The notes under the pieces are model-generated. The model did not search any database. It had not been told where the DNA came from and saw only the letters and a program-made list of their open reading frames with translations. DNA of 64,000 nt from Anisodus tanguticus (Eukaryota > Streptophyta > Magnoliopsida > Solanales > Solanaceae). How positions within the stretch are numbered: position 1 is the stretch's first letter; each line of letters starts with the position of its first letter. Below, one piece after another: positions 34,497-45,250 of this stretch. The DNA is taken from the NCBI GenBank assembly GCA_034509755.1, contig CM067541.1, forward strand, positions 14,248,001 through 14,312,000, written 5' to 3'. The translations under genes were made by a program, and so were the position numbers.

Positions 34497-34964
34497 ATGA
34501 CGAATAATATAGAGGCATCTTCATCCGCTAATATTGCACCTGTGGGACCGCTACGATCACCGTGGCACTCACCGGTGCCGTATTTATTCGGTGGATTAGC
34601 GGCCATGTTAGGGCTAATTGCATTTGCACTACTTATTTTAGCATGTTCTTATTGGAGACTTAGTGGTTATCTTGAAGAAAATCAAGAAGGTGATATTGAA
34701 GAAGGAAATAATAATAATAATGGTGATGGTGATGGTAAAATGGTGGAATCATCAATTCTTGAAGAGAAATTTTTGGTGATCATGGCTGGACAATTGAAGC
34801 CAACTTATATTGCTACACCTAGCTTGTCTAGTAGGGCTTCATCTTTTGGTAGCAGTAGCGGTTGTACTTTGAGCAGTGAGAGTAGTACGGATAAATTCGA
34901 GGCAGAAGAGAATGAAAGAGAAGAAGAAGGAAGAAGAAAATTACGACTCGGGTTCGAGTCCTGA
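34497..34964 (+). CDS. GDU: GLUTAMINE DUMPER-family protein
   Basis: This intronless ORF of 155 residues matches the plant GLUTAMINE DUMPER family in order and spacing. A short N-terminus is followed by SPWHSPVPYLFGGLAAMLGL (21-40), which runs into one membrane helix (about 29-50). Then come SYWRLSGYL (51-59), an acidic Asn/Gly-rich linker, and the VIMAG signature at 94-98 followed by KPTYIATP. The C-tail is Ser-rich, then acidic. Family length is usually 110-170 residues, so the protein is complete. In Arabidopsis, GDU1 is a plasma-membrane protein that raises amino-acid export and works with the ubiquitin ligase LOG2; the same role here is inferred from homology. ATG 34497 is chosen because the in-frame codons upstream back to 34482 start with TTG, not ATG. 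An AATAAA motif at 34971-34976 seems too close to the stop to be the poly-A signal. Which paralogue this is cannot be told. Confidence 0.95.
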   Translation: MTNNIEASSSANIAPVGPLRSPWHSPVPYLFGGLAAMLGLIAFALLILACSYWRLSGYLEENQEGDIEEGNNNNNGDGDGKMVESSILEEKFLVIMAGQLKPTYIATPSLSSRASSFGSSSGCTLSSESSTDKFEAEENEREEEGRRKLRLGFES

Positions 34965-36411
34965 GAATGAATAAAGACCTACGGGAGATGGTTTTTCTTT
35001 AACGTGACACAAGTGCGAATTAGTTGAGACAACGAATTCTGAATAACTGAAATGAAAAGCATGGTAAGCATGGTGAGCCTTAGAAAGAAAAAAAAAATCT
35101 GAAGTATTATTTTAATATTTTGGATTTTTAATATTATGGATATGTGGGAAATTAGGGATTGTGGATGTTTGAAAAAAAAAGTTGGGGCTTGGAAAGAAGC
35201 ACATGATTCTTCTTAGTTAGCTTTTGGTAGAGGTATAGATAGACCTTTCTCTTGTTTTCTTTTTCCTTCTCTTGGAAATATCGGAAATGTATATACTTTT
35301 TGGAGAATTTTAATGAATGAGAAAACTTATCTTGGTAATTTTTAGATCTTAGTTTTTTGCTTTTTCATTTCATGTCTCATTTCTCATGCATTTTTTTTTT
35401 GTTGCTGAAATGAGGAATTTTTATAAAATAAAGACTGAAATTAAAGACATTAGATGGGAAGATCTTAACGATGTATTCCCTAAATTATTGTTTGGGCCGA
35501 GGTAGATCTTAATGGTGCTACCTCTAAAATAACATTGTTTAGTACAGACGAGATAGAATTAGGAGGAACGGTTCCAAAAAATAGTTTCTTTCATTTCGAA
35601 TACTCTGTCCAGGTCTGAAGAAGCATAAGCAGTCAAGCTATGCATCACCTTGTTCCCTTCTCTGAATGTGTGCTGAATTGGAGGGTTCGCCAGTGATTGA
35701 ATATGTTATTACTCATCAACGAAAAATAAATAATCTCTCAACAACTAATGTATTACTTTAATTTTTTAGGAGGTGTGATTTTGTCTCTTTTTTTGTTCTG
35801 ATTTCTAAATTTTATCTAGTACTATATTTTAAGAAAGTTTCTCATCTTCTAAATAGAGTATAAAATAAAATAAAATAAAACAGTAAGAAATGAACACATT
35901 GTTTTCAATACAGGACGGCTTACGATAACATACACAGTAAAATCCCACAAACGTGAGGAAATACAAGACGACTTATTTTATAGATATATTCTTTTCTCGA
36001 TCAATGCTTATACGCCTTCTCGGAGGGATTTCAATTTCTATTTCGATATATAAAACTAGAGCATTAAATTATCATTGTCTTCTCACATATAAGGTATGAT
36101 TCCTCCACCTTAAAAATAGTTAGGTAGACATTAAATATGATGGTTATTGATGCGGTCATAAGGCCTGAGATCCCAAACTCTGTAAATGCCTAAATAGTAT
36201 GAAAGGTTACCCCTCTTTTACTTTTATGAGAAATGATCTCATATGATGAGTTACAATTAAATAAAAAAATTATATTATTTTATTATCAATTTTTGGTGTT
36301 ATATTTTGTTAATCTTATATAAAAATATAAAGAGAGTGTTGGTGTAATTGATGAAGTTGTTGTCATGTGACTAAGAGGTCACAGATTCAAACCGTTTAGT
36401 GCATCGGGCTG

Positions 36412-36414
<3 letters not shown>
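34965..36414. other. Downstream region of the GDU gene, no second gene recognised
   Basis: AT-rich. The first 300-400 bases probably include the 3' UTR; candidate poly-A context such as TTTTAATGAATGAG is near 35310. No coding potential or recognised repeat is seen further on, apart from short homopolymers. Confidence 0.45.

Positions 36415-36460
<46 letters not shown>
36415..36460. repeat. (TA)n microsatellite
   Basis: About 23 TA units, 28 bp before the target-site duplication of the next element. Confidence 0.95.
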
Positions 36461-36462
<2 letters not shown>

Positions 36463-36493
36463 AAGTATTATTTAACTACAAAATATTTGTAAT

Positions 36494-36661
36494 TGTAAGA
36501 TTGTATTAATCTCTCTTGGGGAGTCTTTCTCATTAATACAAATATATATATAGTGTGTACAATATTGAATCCTACTAAAATAAGGATCCTATATTTACCA
36601 TAATTATACACTACTATTAATTATAAATTATATGGTGAATATATTGTAATAATCACTAATA
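36494..36661 (-). repeat. 3' LTR (left copy) of the 36.5-kb copia
   Basis: Plus-strand text begins TGTAAGATTG and ends CACTAATA. Next to it, the minus-strand polypurine tract reads GATGGGGTG (36662-36670). Confidence 0.93.
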
Positions 36662-36798
36662 CACCCCATCAGTCAGAGCAGGGGGAGGTCGGACGCTGAG
36701 ACTGTATCTAAAGTCTAGGAATAGTTGTCTAGGAAGTCCTTTAATGAAGATATCCGCATACTAATACGAAGAAGGCACATCCAACACATTAACATGAC

Positions 36799-37943
36799 CT
36801 ATAGCAACCTTCTCACGAACAAAATGTATATCCATCTAAACGTGCTTGGTTCACTGATGCTGAACCGGGTTATAAGATAAGTATATAGCTGATATGTTAT
36901 CACAATACACCATAGACGCCTTACGCAAGGGACACTGAAGCTCCAAAAGAAGGTTTTGGAGCCAGCAGATCTCAACAAAAATATTTGCATCGCCTCTATA
37001 CTCTGCTTCTGCACTCGATCGGCATATGGTGGCTTGCTCTTGGCAGACCACGAAATGAGATTATCTCCTAAGAACACACAATAGCCGGAGGTGGAGCGTC
37101 GCGTGTCAGGATAACCTGCCCAATCGGCATCCGTATATGATAACAACATGGTCGGTGCAGAGGGGTAGAGATGCAATCCATAATCAAGTGTGCCCTTAAC
37201 GTATCGAATGATACGTTTAAGAGTTGTAAAATGATGCTCCCTGGGGGCATGCCTAAACAAACACACCTGCTGAACAACATAAGCAATATCAGGCCTGGTA
37301 AAAGTAAGATACCGAAGTGTACCTGCAAGGCTCCTATAAAGAGTTGGATCGGACACTATATCACTCTCAACAAAATTGAGCTTCGATTTTGAGTCAATCG
37401 GAGTAGGCATGATCTTGTAGTTTGCCAATTTAGCCGTGTACACAATTTCTTCTACATACTTACGCTGACGCAGGAACATAGTATTTGCAGATCTAGCCAC
37501 TGATATCCCCAAGAAATAGCTCAATTTCCCAAGTCAGTCATAGCAAATTCGGATTTCAGCATAGCAATGATCTCATTTTTCAACACATCAGACGAGACAG
37601 TGAGAACAATATCATCCACATATAATAATAAGTATGTAATGTTACTACCATGATGAAATATAAAGAGAGAATGATCACACTTGTTGCATACAACCCTAAT
37701 CTGCATAATGTAATTAGCAAAACGTTCATACCACGCTCTGGGGGCTTGTTTTAAACCATATAGTGACTTACGAAGACGACATACATACCGAGGGGCCTCC
37801 GGATGGAGAAAGTCTCGCGGCTGGTGCATAATTTTTTTCAAGTCCCCATGTAAGAATGCATTCTTCATATCTAGCTGATGAATCAGCCAATGCTTATCCA
37901 TAACTATGCTCAGAATTGTGCGAATGGTAGTTGATTTATCCAC
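36799..37943 (-). pseudogene. Reverse transcriptase / RNase H part of pol, minus strand
   Basis: The minus-strand frame at 37521-37943 holds the RT core (HQLDMKNAFLHGDL, YGLKQAPRAWYERF) and YVDD at 37611-37622. A frame change at about 37521 leads into 36799-37524 (SYFLGISVAR, TRPDIAYVVQQVCL, then RNase H with YTDADWAGYPDTRRSTSGY). A further frame change near 37040 splits the RNase H C-terminus, whose correct frame resumes at 36851-37051 (SSAEAEYRG). The upstream part of RT is in 37977-38795, separated from the core by one stop. Confidence 0.9.
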
Positions 37944-37976
37944 CGGACTAAACGTCTCACCACAATCAATACACTC

Positions 37977-39400
37977 CTACTGATTAGTACCATTAGCCAC
38001 AAGTCTCACCTTATATCGCTCAAGGTCACCATTATTTCTGAATTTGTGATGAAATAGCCACATGCATCGAATCACATTCACCCCATCCGGTTTAGGAACC
38101 GAATCCCAAGTGTGATATTTCGTTAAAGCATTAAGTTCCTCATGCATGGCCGCATTCCAATTCGGGTCAAGTTTGACTAATTTTGGGTTTTTGCGAATTG
38201 GAGATATGGTTTGTGTGGATATGTTAAAATGGACTTTGGGTTTGAAAATCCCATGTTGAGCATGATTTTTCATACGGTGCGTGGCGGCAGGGGTAGTTTG
38301 GGTTGGAGTAGGTGAGGTAGTGACAGTGGTGGGTGGTTGTCGGAGGAGGTCGACGGAGTATGGGATAGGGTGATTGGTAGTTAGTGATCGAGATAGGTTG
38401 GGTGGGGGTGGAGATCGGGTCAGATAGATTGGGTATGGGTGATTCGATTCTAAGTCCGGTGATGGTGACTGGTTGGGAAACGTGTGATGGGGTTGCGGTA
38501 GGGCAGTTTGGGGGTTGGTATTGTGATGGGGTATGGGGGCTGGTACTATGACGGGGATGGTTTGGGCGATGGGAGAAATGGCGGCAGGTGGCGGTGACAT
38601 AGAGGTTGTAGGTTGGGTTTGCCGGCGGGTGTGAGAGACGATGATGGGTCGGGTCAAGGAGTGGTCCGACAGATTGTCGGTGGTGACAGTGGGATTCGGC
38701 GGTGACTGAGATGTTGGGGCGGTGGTGGTGGCACGACAAATTTCGGTAAGTATGATGGGGGAGGTATCAGACTCATATAGAAAGGTATAGTGCATGATTC
38801 AGAATTTTTGGATGTTTGAAAAAGGAAGATTGTCTCATCAAACATGACATGACGAGAGACGTAGATTTGACGAGTGGACAAGTCATAGCACAAATAGCCT
38901 CTACGATTAGATGGGAAGCCTACGAAGACACATGGAGTAGTGTGATGTGCTAATTTATGAGGGGCAGTAGAGGCAAGATTTGGGTAGCACAGGCAACCAA
39001 AAATCCGAAAATGATCATAGGAGGGGATCCGACGGTATATAATTTCGATAGGGGTCTTGTTACGAAGAGTACTTGTAGGTAACATATTAAAGATGTATTC
39101 TACCATTTTGACCGCATAGACCCAAAATGAAGGGGGAGAGAGGCATGAAAAAGGATAATACGAACTATATTATTGATAGTGCAGATGATTTGTTGGGCTT
39201 TGCCATTTTGGGGGGAGGTCTGGGGACACGAAAAGTGAAAAACCATGCCATTATTGTTGCAAAATTTGTGAAACGTGGAATTATTAAACTCACGACCATT
39301 ATCATATTGGAAAGATTTGATGGCTTTTTCAAATTATGTTTTGACAAAAATACGAAACTCAAGAAACTTGACAAAAACTTCAGACTTGAATTTTAGTGGG
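37977..39400 (-). pseudogene. Integrase C-terminus, Pro/Thr/Ser linker and RT N-terminus, minus strand
   Basis: Near 39180-39210 the integrase third acidic position reads NGKAQQII where the Glu of N-G-K-A-E-R is expected (codon 39193-39195). 38654-39106 carries the C-terminal integrase block (FRIFGCLCYPN, FVGFPSNRRGYLCYDL). A low-complexity linker rich in Pro, Thr and Ser spans about 38300-38740. RT then begins with KLVKLDPNWNAAMHEELNAL near 38150. Frame changes occur at the block borders. Confidence 0.88.
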
Positions 39401-39437
39401 TAAACCCAAATAAAGTGAGAGAAATCATCTAATAAGA

Positions 39438-40208
39438 CTAGATAATATTTATGACCCAATGAGCTAGTAATGAGATATGTCCATAAATCTGTATGAACAA
39501 TATCAAAGGAGAAAACGTAACACTTAAAGATGACTCAAAAGGAAGGTGAACATGTTTGCCTAAAGGGCAAGAAAAACAATGTCGGACAAGTTTCCCATTA
39601 TTACATTGAATAAAATTATTGCTTCTAAGAAAATTAAAAACAAGAGCTCTAGGGTGTCCATGTCTATTATGCCAAGTTGACGGAGAGATGGTAGCGAGAA
39701 AAGTGTGTGAGATGGATCTAGTGGCGGAGGTAGATGAGAATGGATATAGGTCCCCTGTACTATTGCATCTCGTAAGGGGTGTCCCCGTAAGAAGATCCTT
39801 TACAGAAAAACCAAAGGGGTCAAACTCAGCAGACACATAATTGTTACGAGTTAATTTCCTAATAGATATTAAATTTTTAATGATGTTGGGAGCATAAAAT
39901 ACGTTATTTAGGGAGAAGGGTGGATGAGGTGGTTGGGTGTAGGTGATACCGTAACCCTGAATCATAATGTGATGACCATTGCCAAGCGCAATAAATTGAG
40001 AAAACTTTAAACGAGACAGATTAGAGAGATTACCTGAGGATCGAGTGAGATGAGAAGTGGCTCCCGTATCCATGTACCAATTTTCATCGGGTTGCTGCAT
40101 ATTTAAAAAGCTGAAGGCCTGGACCAAATCAGTGGGGGCAGACCCGATGGATACTGATGCCGGGCCATAACGACGTGGGCCTGCTGGGTTGCTGCTGGCT
40201 GCTATCAT
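39438..40208 (-). pseudogene. Protease and pre-integrase part of pol, minus strand
   Basis: A 256-codon minus-strand ORF, the longest in the window. It holds the protease active site in WYMDTGATSHLT (DTGA codons at 40059-40070), then the pre-integrase region with a CPLGKHVHLPF motif. The catalytic Asp-Thr-Gly is intact. The HHCC zinc region is partly altered: HNRHGHP is seen where a H-x-R-L-G-H type motif is usual. The frame is lost at the start of the integrase core. Confidence 0.9.
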
Positions 40209-40269
40209 GGGCTTGGTATTGGCCCAATATTTCTGGGCTGCCAGAATCCAAAAAATTGGGTTGTAGCTT

Positions 40270-41094
40270 GCTAGATCGGGTAAGCAGCGGCGGCCCAGGC
40301 TCCTGGATTAGGCCACTGCCCTGGGCCGGCATAAGGCGAGAAGTTGCTGGGTTGTTGATGTCGGCTGAGTGGAATTCTGGCTAGACCGGCCCCCTTTCCC
40401 GCGACCTCTGCTGCCGTGACCATTTTCGCGGCCTCTGACGCCATCGCAGTTGTTCCACGATTGGTGGTTGTCCAGCGGTGGTGGCTGGCCGGCGGCGGTG
40501 GGGTTTGTCGCAGGAGTTTCAACTGCTAGCGCCTTTTGATTATGTTTGTCCTTCTTGACATGTCAGGTTTCCTCTAAAAGTAATTGTGAACGGGCCCTGT
40601 TGAAGCTCGGTAGTGGGTCGGCTTATTGAATCATAGTCGCTAGAGTGTTGTAGTCGCCCTTTGGTAAGCCCGAAACTAGTTCTAGGACCATTTTGTGTCG
40701 GAAATTGGTGTCCCCACATTGGATAATTTTTCTGCAACAAGTTTCAATTGTTTACAATACTCAGACATGTTGGCAAAATTCTCGAGACGTGTATTGTTGA
40801 ACTGTTCCTCCAAATACACGACACGTGTATGCTTGTTATGCTGAAAAATCTCCTCCAAATGTATCCATAACTCACGAGCCGAGGCACCGGTCTTCATAAT
40901 TGTATGAAGTAAGTCTTTAGAGATGGTGTCATAAATCCACTGTTTGACGATAGCATCAAGACGACGCCATGTCGTGTCTGCAACGTCGATAGGGCGAGGG
41001 AAAGAGTCGTCAATATGGTCAAGCACGTTATACGCGCATGCGTGAATATGAAAGAGTTCAACTCATGATGAATATTGACCATCTTCTTGATCAA
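40270..41094 (-). pseudogene. gag of the 36.5-kb copia, minus strand
   Basis: 40682-41026 shows the UBN2-type gag (QWIYDTISKDLLHTIM, LWIHLEEIFQHN, SEYCKQLKLVAEKL). The N-terminus is in another frame at 40894-41094. The C-terminal part, with Gly/Arg-rich and Pro/Trp-rich stretches, is divided among frames at 40540-40740 and 40271-40522. At least two frameshifts are evident. Confidence 0.87.
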
Positions 41095-41342
41095 GAACTA
41101 AGGGAATTAAATTCTTGATATTCGTGACGGCAAACGCCGGATGGAAAGAAGAAGTGGAGGAGGGAGTGGGGATGGGGGGTTATCTATGACGACTGTGGAG
41201 GAGGCGGAAGCCTTAAGAGAGGTGGGAGTAGATATGGGAGTCACAAAAAAGGGACAAAGAAAAACATAAAATTTGGGGTTGCCGTCGGCCGAATTGGGGG
41301 GGGGGGGAGAAGAAAAGTAGGGTTTAGGTGTTTTTATGGTTT

Positions 41343-41356
41343 GGCTCTTGATACCA
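41343..41356 (-). other. Primer-binding site (tRNA-iMet), minus strand
   Basis: The minus strand reads TGGTATCAAGAGCC right at the 5' LTR edge. Confidence 0.9.
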
Positions 41357-41523
41357 TGTAATATTGTATTAATCTTCCTTGGGAAGTCTTTCTCATTAAT
41401 ACAAATATATATAGTGTGTACAATGTTGAATCCTACTAGAATAAGGATCTTATATTTACCATAATTATACACTACTATTAATTACAAATTATATGGTGAA
41501 TATATTGTAATATTTCACTAATA
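41357..41523 (-). repeat. 5' LTR (right copy) of the 36.5-kb copia
   Basis: Collinear with 36494-36661 and followed by the GTAAT duplication. A G12 run lies about 50 bp inside the element at 41296-41307. Confidence 0.93.
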
Positions 41524-41528
41524 GTAAT

Positions 41529-42079
41529 GGGTCATAAAATATTAGTAAGAATTCCTCCCCATCGATCTACTCTAAATCAGAGGTTTCGGATTCGAGTCTT
41601 GATTATAAAAAATAGGAAAATATTTTGATAGGTTGGGGCGGAACTGGAAGTATAAGAAGCAGATTTGACATAATACAATAATTATTGTTTAGATCTTGTA
41701 TTTATTTTAAGAAATTTATTTAATATGTACAAATTACAAATTTGAAACCTAATAATTCAAAATTTTAAAATCCCAAATTCAGGAACTTCATATTTTGGCT
41801 CTGTGTCGGCTAGAAAGTGCTTCCTCCTTAAATTATTTTATGTGACGTGAATCTTAATTAGTGGATCTTCAATACGAGTACCAAATAACAGATAAAAATC
41901 TATTTTTCTACTGATCTATTCTAATGGTATAGCTTTAACCAGGGAGTAGTTCCGATATTCACATGAAAAAACAGACGACTATAGCTTTAACCTGAAACTG
42001 ATCGAAACAACAAGGATTTCCATGCATTAAATTCTTTTACTATTGTTGTAATTCACGTGACACTTGTATCAACACGTGT
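41529..42079. other. Intergenic, no gene recognised
   Basis: AT-rich with no ORF or repeat that I recognise. Confidence 0.5.
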
Positions 42080-43195
42080 ATGCCATTAATATTGGGGTAC
42101 CCCCTACCCCGCTCAGGTTACGCATCAGCTTCGGCACATGTCTGACCTTTGTGATATTCCACACGTGTCCATTTGACATCTTCAACTTAATGTCTCCAGT
42201 ACCAACACCGTCTAAATGCTCACTATCTGCCAAATAAACTTTGCCGTGATTCCCAGCAACGTAATTTGTCATCACGATGTGGGGTGGTGTGGAAAGACGC
42301 TCCTGAGTTAAGCACCTAAGAGTCGATCGAATTGTCAACAGACAACAACAACACATCACTAATGTCTTAAGTGGCAGCATTGATTCCAACCCCCTTGTTG
42401 TCCTCCTTCTTCGGTGCCCTACAATTCTTCTTGATGTGACCCTATTTCCCACAGTTCCAACACTCAAGTGTTTGCCCGGATCTGGATTGACTCCTGCCAT
42501 TCCTTGACTTCGACTTGCCCTTATTTCGATTGTAGTTTCTGTCATAATTTCTGCCTCTGTTTTCAACATTCAAAGAAGAACTTGTCGATGCCTCACCAGA
42601 ATCTATATTACGAACCTCCTCAGCAAGGATACGATCTCTAGCATCATTAAATTTCGATTTATCACTGCCGACAGAATTACTAACCGCTGCTCTCATCGGC
42701 TCCCAACTGTTTGGTAGAGACGTCAGCAAAATTAGGGCTTGCACTTCATTGTCAAACTGGATTGCAACCGATGACAATTGATTAACAATCGTGTTGAATT
42801 CATTCACGTGCATTGCAACATGAGCACCTTCTTCCATCTTTAGATGGAAAAGTTTCTTCATGAGAAATACTTTATTGTTAGCTGAAGGTTTCTCATACAT
42901 GTCGGACAAGACCTTCATCATGCCAGCGGTGGTCTTCTCCTTTGCCACGTTGTGAGCAACGTTCTTGGACATCGTCAATCGGATTACTCCCAGAACCTGT
43001 CTGTCAAGGAGATTTCAATCTGCATCATTCATCTCCTCTGTCTTCGGGCTCAGCGGTTGATGAAGCTTTCTGCCGTACAAATAGTCTTCAATCTACATTC
43101 TCCAGAACGCAAAATATGTACCATTGAATTTACCGATGCCGTATGCCGAACCATCTTCGCCGAACCATTGTTTTCTGAATTGCAACACAACCATG
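42069..43195 (-). pseudogene. gag and protease start, truncated copia, minus strand
   Basis: Gag opens near 43195. It shows KFNGTYFAFWRM followed by a stop where Gln is usual, a second stop where Trp is usual, and then a long clean stretch at 42442-42978 (DMYEKPSANNKVFLMKKLF, NEFNTIVNQLSS, ALILLTSLPNSWEPM). The CCHC knuckle at 42421-42462 keeps all four ligands but has a stop inside (CWNCGK, stop, GHIKKNC). The protease motif reads NSGASFH where D-S-G-A is expected. After a frame change, 42069-42569 carries the pre-integrase-like VYLADSEHLDGVGTGDIKLK segment. Confidence 0.88.
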
Positions 43196-43690
43196 TCGCT
43201 CTGATACTAGTTGTTAGGATTTACGTCCCAAATCCTACCTAATCAGAAAATAATAAATTAAATGAAGAACAAATAACAAACACAGATTTATAGTGGCTCA
43301 CCCTCAATGCGAGAGCTAGTCCACTTGCCGCTGCAGATTTTACTATAATGGAGTTTTGAGTTTACAATTCTCTCTACTCTCTTTGTCGGCTATTCGACAC
43401 ACTCAAATAAATCTCTTTGACTGCTCACGTGAATCACCACAAGTGAATAACGGCCCCCTAGACTATATATAGAGAAAACTAGGGCGAACATAATACAAGT
43501 CTAAAATTCCCAAATTACCCTCCACTAATAACATTACACCGACTAATGCCAACCCTACAATCGGCTGATTCCAATCGATTGATCCCAACCCTCTGCGTAG
43601 AGTCTTCATTAGTGTCGGTAAATGAATTAGGCTCCACAATTCAATATAACATAGCTTCACTCCTCATTGAAGTACACACAAACTGATTCA
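42080..43690 (-). mobile_element. 5' end of another Ty1-copia retrotransposon, minus strand, truncated in protease
   Basis: From right to left on the minus strand: a probable LTR (starting on the plus strand at TGTTAGGATTTACG, 43212), a primer site (TATCAGAGCGACATGG on the minus strand, 43193-43208), gag, and the start of protease/pre-integrase. Coding similarity ends near 42080, so integrase, RT, RNase H and the 3' LTR are absent. The outer LTR edge is not determined because no second copy exists. Confidence 0.82.
43212..43690 (-). repeat. Putative 5' LTR of the truncated copia
   Basis: It is inferred from the adjoining primer site and from a TATATATAG box near 43463 (plus-strand text 'gactatatatagagaaa'), which fits an LTR promoter in either reading. 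The outer end is a guess. Confidence 0.5.
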
Positions 43691-45044
43691 AACACCGTAA
43701 TGGAGGACTACTGATCTAATATGCTTGAGATGCTAGTAATGATATTATGTAATTTATTAATGCAATATGTAAGTGCTAGTGACTTGTTGCTTCATATGAT
43801 GAGAGAAATCAAAACATCGATTTTGATTTGTGAAATGGAGATCAAAATATATAGGATAAGAATACATAGGGAAATGAGTTTTCAAGTTCTAATGATGGTT
43901 CTTGTTCTTGTTCTTGTGGAAGTGGTACACAACATCACGCATTGTCTAGTTGAGTGGGTGCATTCTCTTTGAATAATACATCTACTTTGTTGAGTTATTG
44001 GACTGTACACCATTTTTTTGTGGGATCATTTAAAATGACTTGTAATCATAATTATCTTTCACAAATTTACTGGCTAGTGCACTCCATTTGAGCATGTCAC
44101 AAAATAGAGAGATTCACTTTATTTCATCCTGTTTTGAGGCTCGATTAATTGAGATTCATATTGGAAAATTTCATTTTGAAAGGTAAAGTCTTCTCTATCA
44201 AAAGGGACTCGCTTCATTCCCAGAAGTTGAACCCGCAATTCTAATTAAGAAATAGAGGGTTACTTTCCATCTACCCATATCCTTTGTCCTCACTTAACTT
44301 TTCATCTGATACTATTCCAGCCGTTAAGGAAAAAGTCTCGATTTTTCTTGATCCTTAATGATACTCAGATGTGAGGGTAGTTGTAAATCCTAATCAGAAG
44401 CTGATGAGGGGCAATTTAAACTTTTTTTTCGAAGAAATTGTACATGTATCGCCCATTTCATACATAATTTTTCTTAGTACCAAGTGCAAATAAGAGACGA
44501 TATGCTAACGTCAATGACATAAATGGCCACTAGCTAGGGTGGGTGGGAGTGGGGAAGATCAGAAATTTAATTGTACGTCACAAAGTAGAGAGGTTAACTA
44601 TATATTTCTTCCCATCCGATGTTCACACAGTATATGTTTTAGGGCGTGCTACTTAGTCTCACTTTTGAGGTAGGACGTTTTCTGATAAAGACAAGTATTA
44701 TCAAGCGCAAATACAAAACTTCCTATTAAAAATGGAGGAATACTTACTAGTTATACTACCCTTCTACAACCTTTTATGGTAACATACGTAAGTTAAATCC
44801 TATAAAAACGACAAATTAGCCCACAAACTCAAATGAAACAAATAAAGAATCAATAAAGACAAGAGAATAATCCCAACCATAATGAACCCAATTAATCCTC
44901 AAAATGTCAATCATGAAAAAGAAGCACAAATAATAAAAAGATGCATCATGAAAATGCTGCTTAATTAGTGCAGTACACATTTCACTGTATATTATGAACA
45001 AAAAATAGTGCAGAATAATGCAACCTTATACTATATATATATAT
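43691..45044. other. Intergenic, no gene recognised
   Basis: Contains an 83-codon plus-strand ORF (43721-43972) rich in Leu, Val and Ile with no family match that I know, and otherwise non-coding AT-rich DNA. I do not support a gene here. Confidence 0.45.
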
Positions 45045-45082
45045 CGTAGAATTGTGTATTTTTTCTTGTTTGGAGTCTTCTC

Positions 45083-45146
<64 letters not shown>

Positions 45147-45250
45147 TATTTATAATTGTAATCCTAATTGTATGAGAATATCTACTTTACATAATTACAA
45201 TAAAATAATAATTACGGAATATATGGAGAATATATACGTATTCTCTATCA
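45045..45250 (-). repeat. 3' LTR with long (TA)n, 45-kb copia
   Basis: On the minus strand the LTR begins TGATAGAG directly after the polypurine tract GAGGGGGTG. It contains a pure TA array at 45085-45144. The left end is placed by comparison with the 36.5-kb LTR. Confidence 0.7.

Larger units (their letters stand above)
36494..41523 (-). mobile_element. Full-length Ty1-copia retrotransposon, minus strand
   Basis: Direct repeats of 168 and 167 bp bound a 4.7-kb interior. The flanking 5-mers are identical: GTAAT at 36489-36493 and 41524-41528. On the minus strand the LTR starts TATTAG and ends TTACA, then the primer site TGGTATCAAGAGCC. Coding order on the minus strand is gag, protease, integrase, reverse transcriptase, RNase H. 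The LTRs differ at roughly ten positions plus one 2-bp indel, so about 94% alike. Several frameshifts and stops make it non-autonomous. Confidence 0.95.

Noticed and set aside
38224..38739. 171-codon Pro/His/Thr-rich minus-strand ORF
   Set aside because: Alternative frame of the low-complexity linker between integrase and RT of the 36.5-kb copia.
43721..43972. 83-codon hydrophobic plus-strand ORF
   Set aside because: Leu/Val/Ile-rich by base composition, no family match and no gene context.
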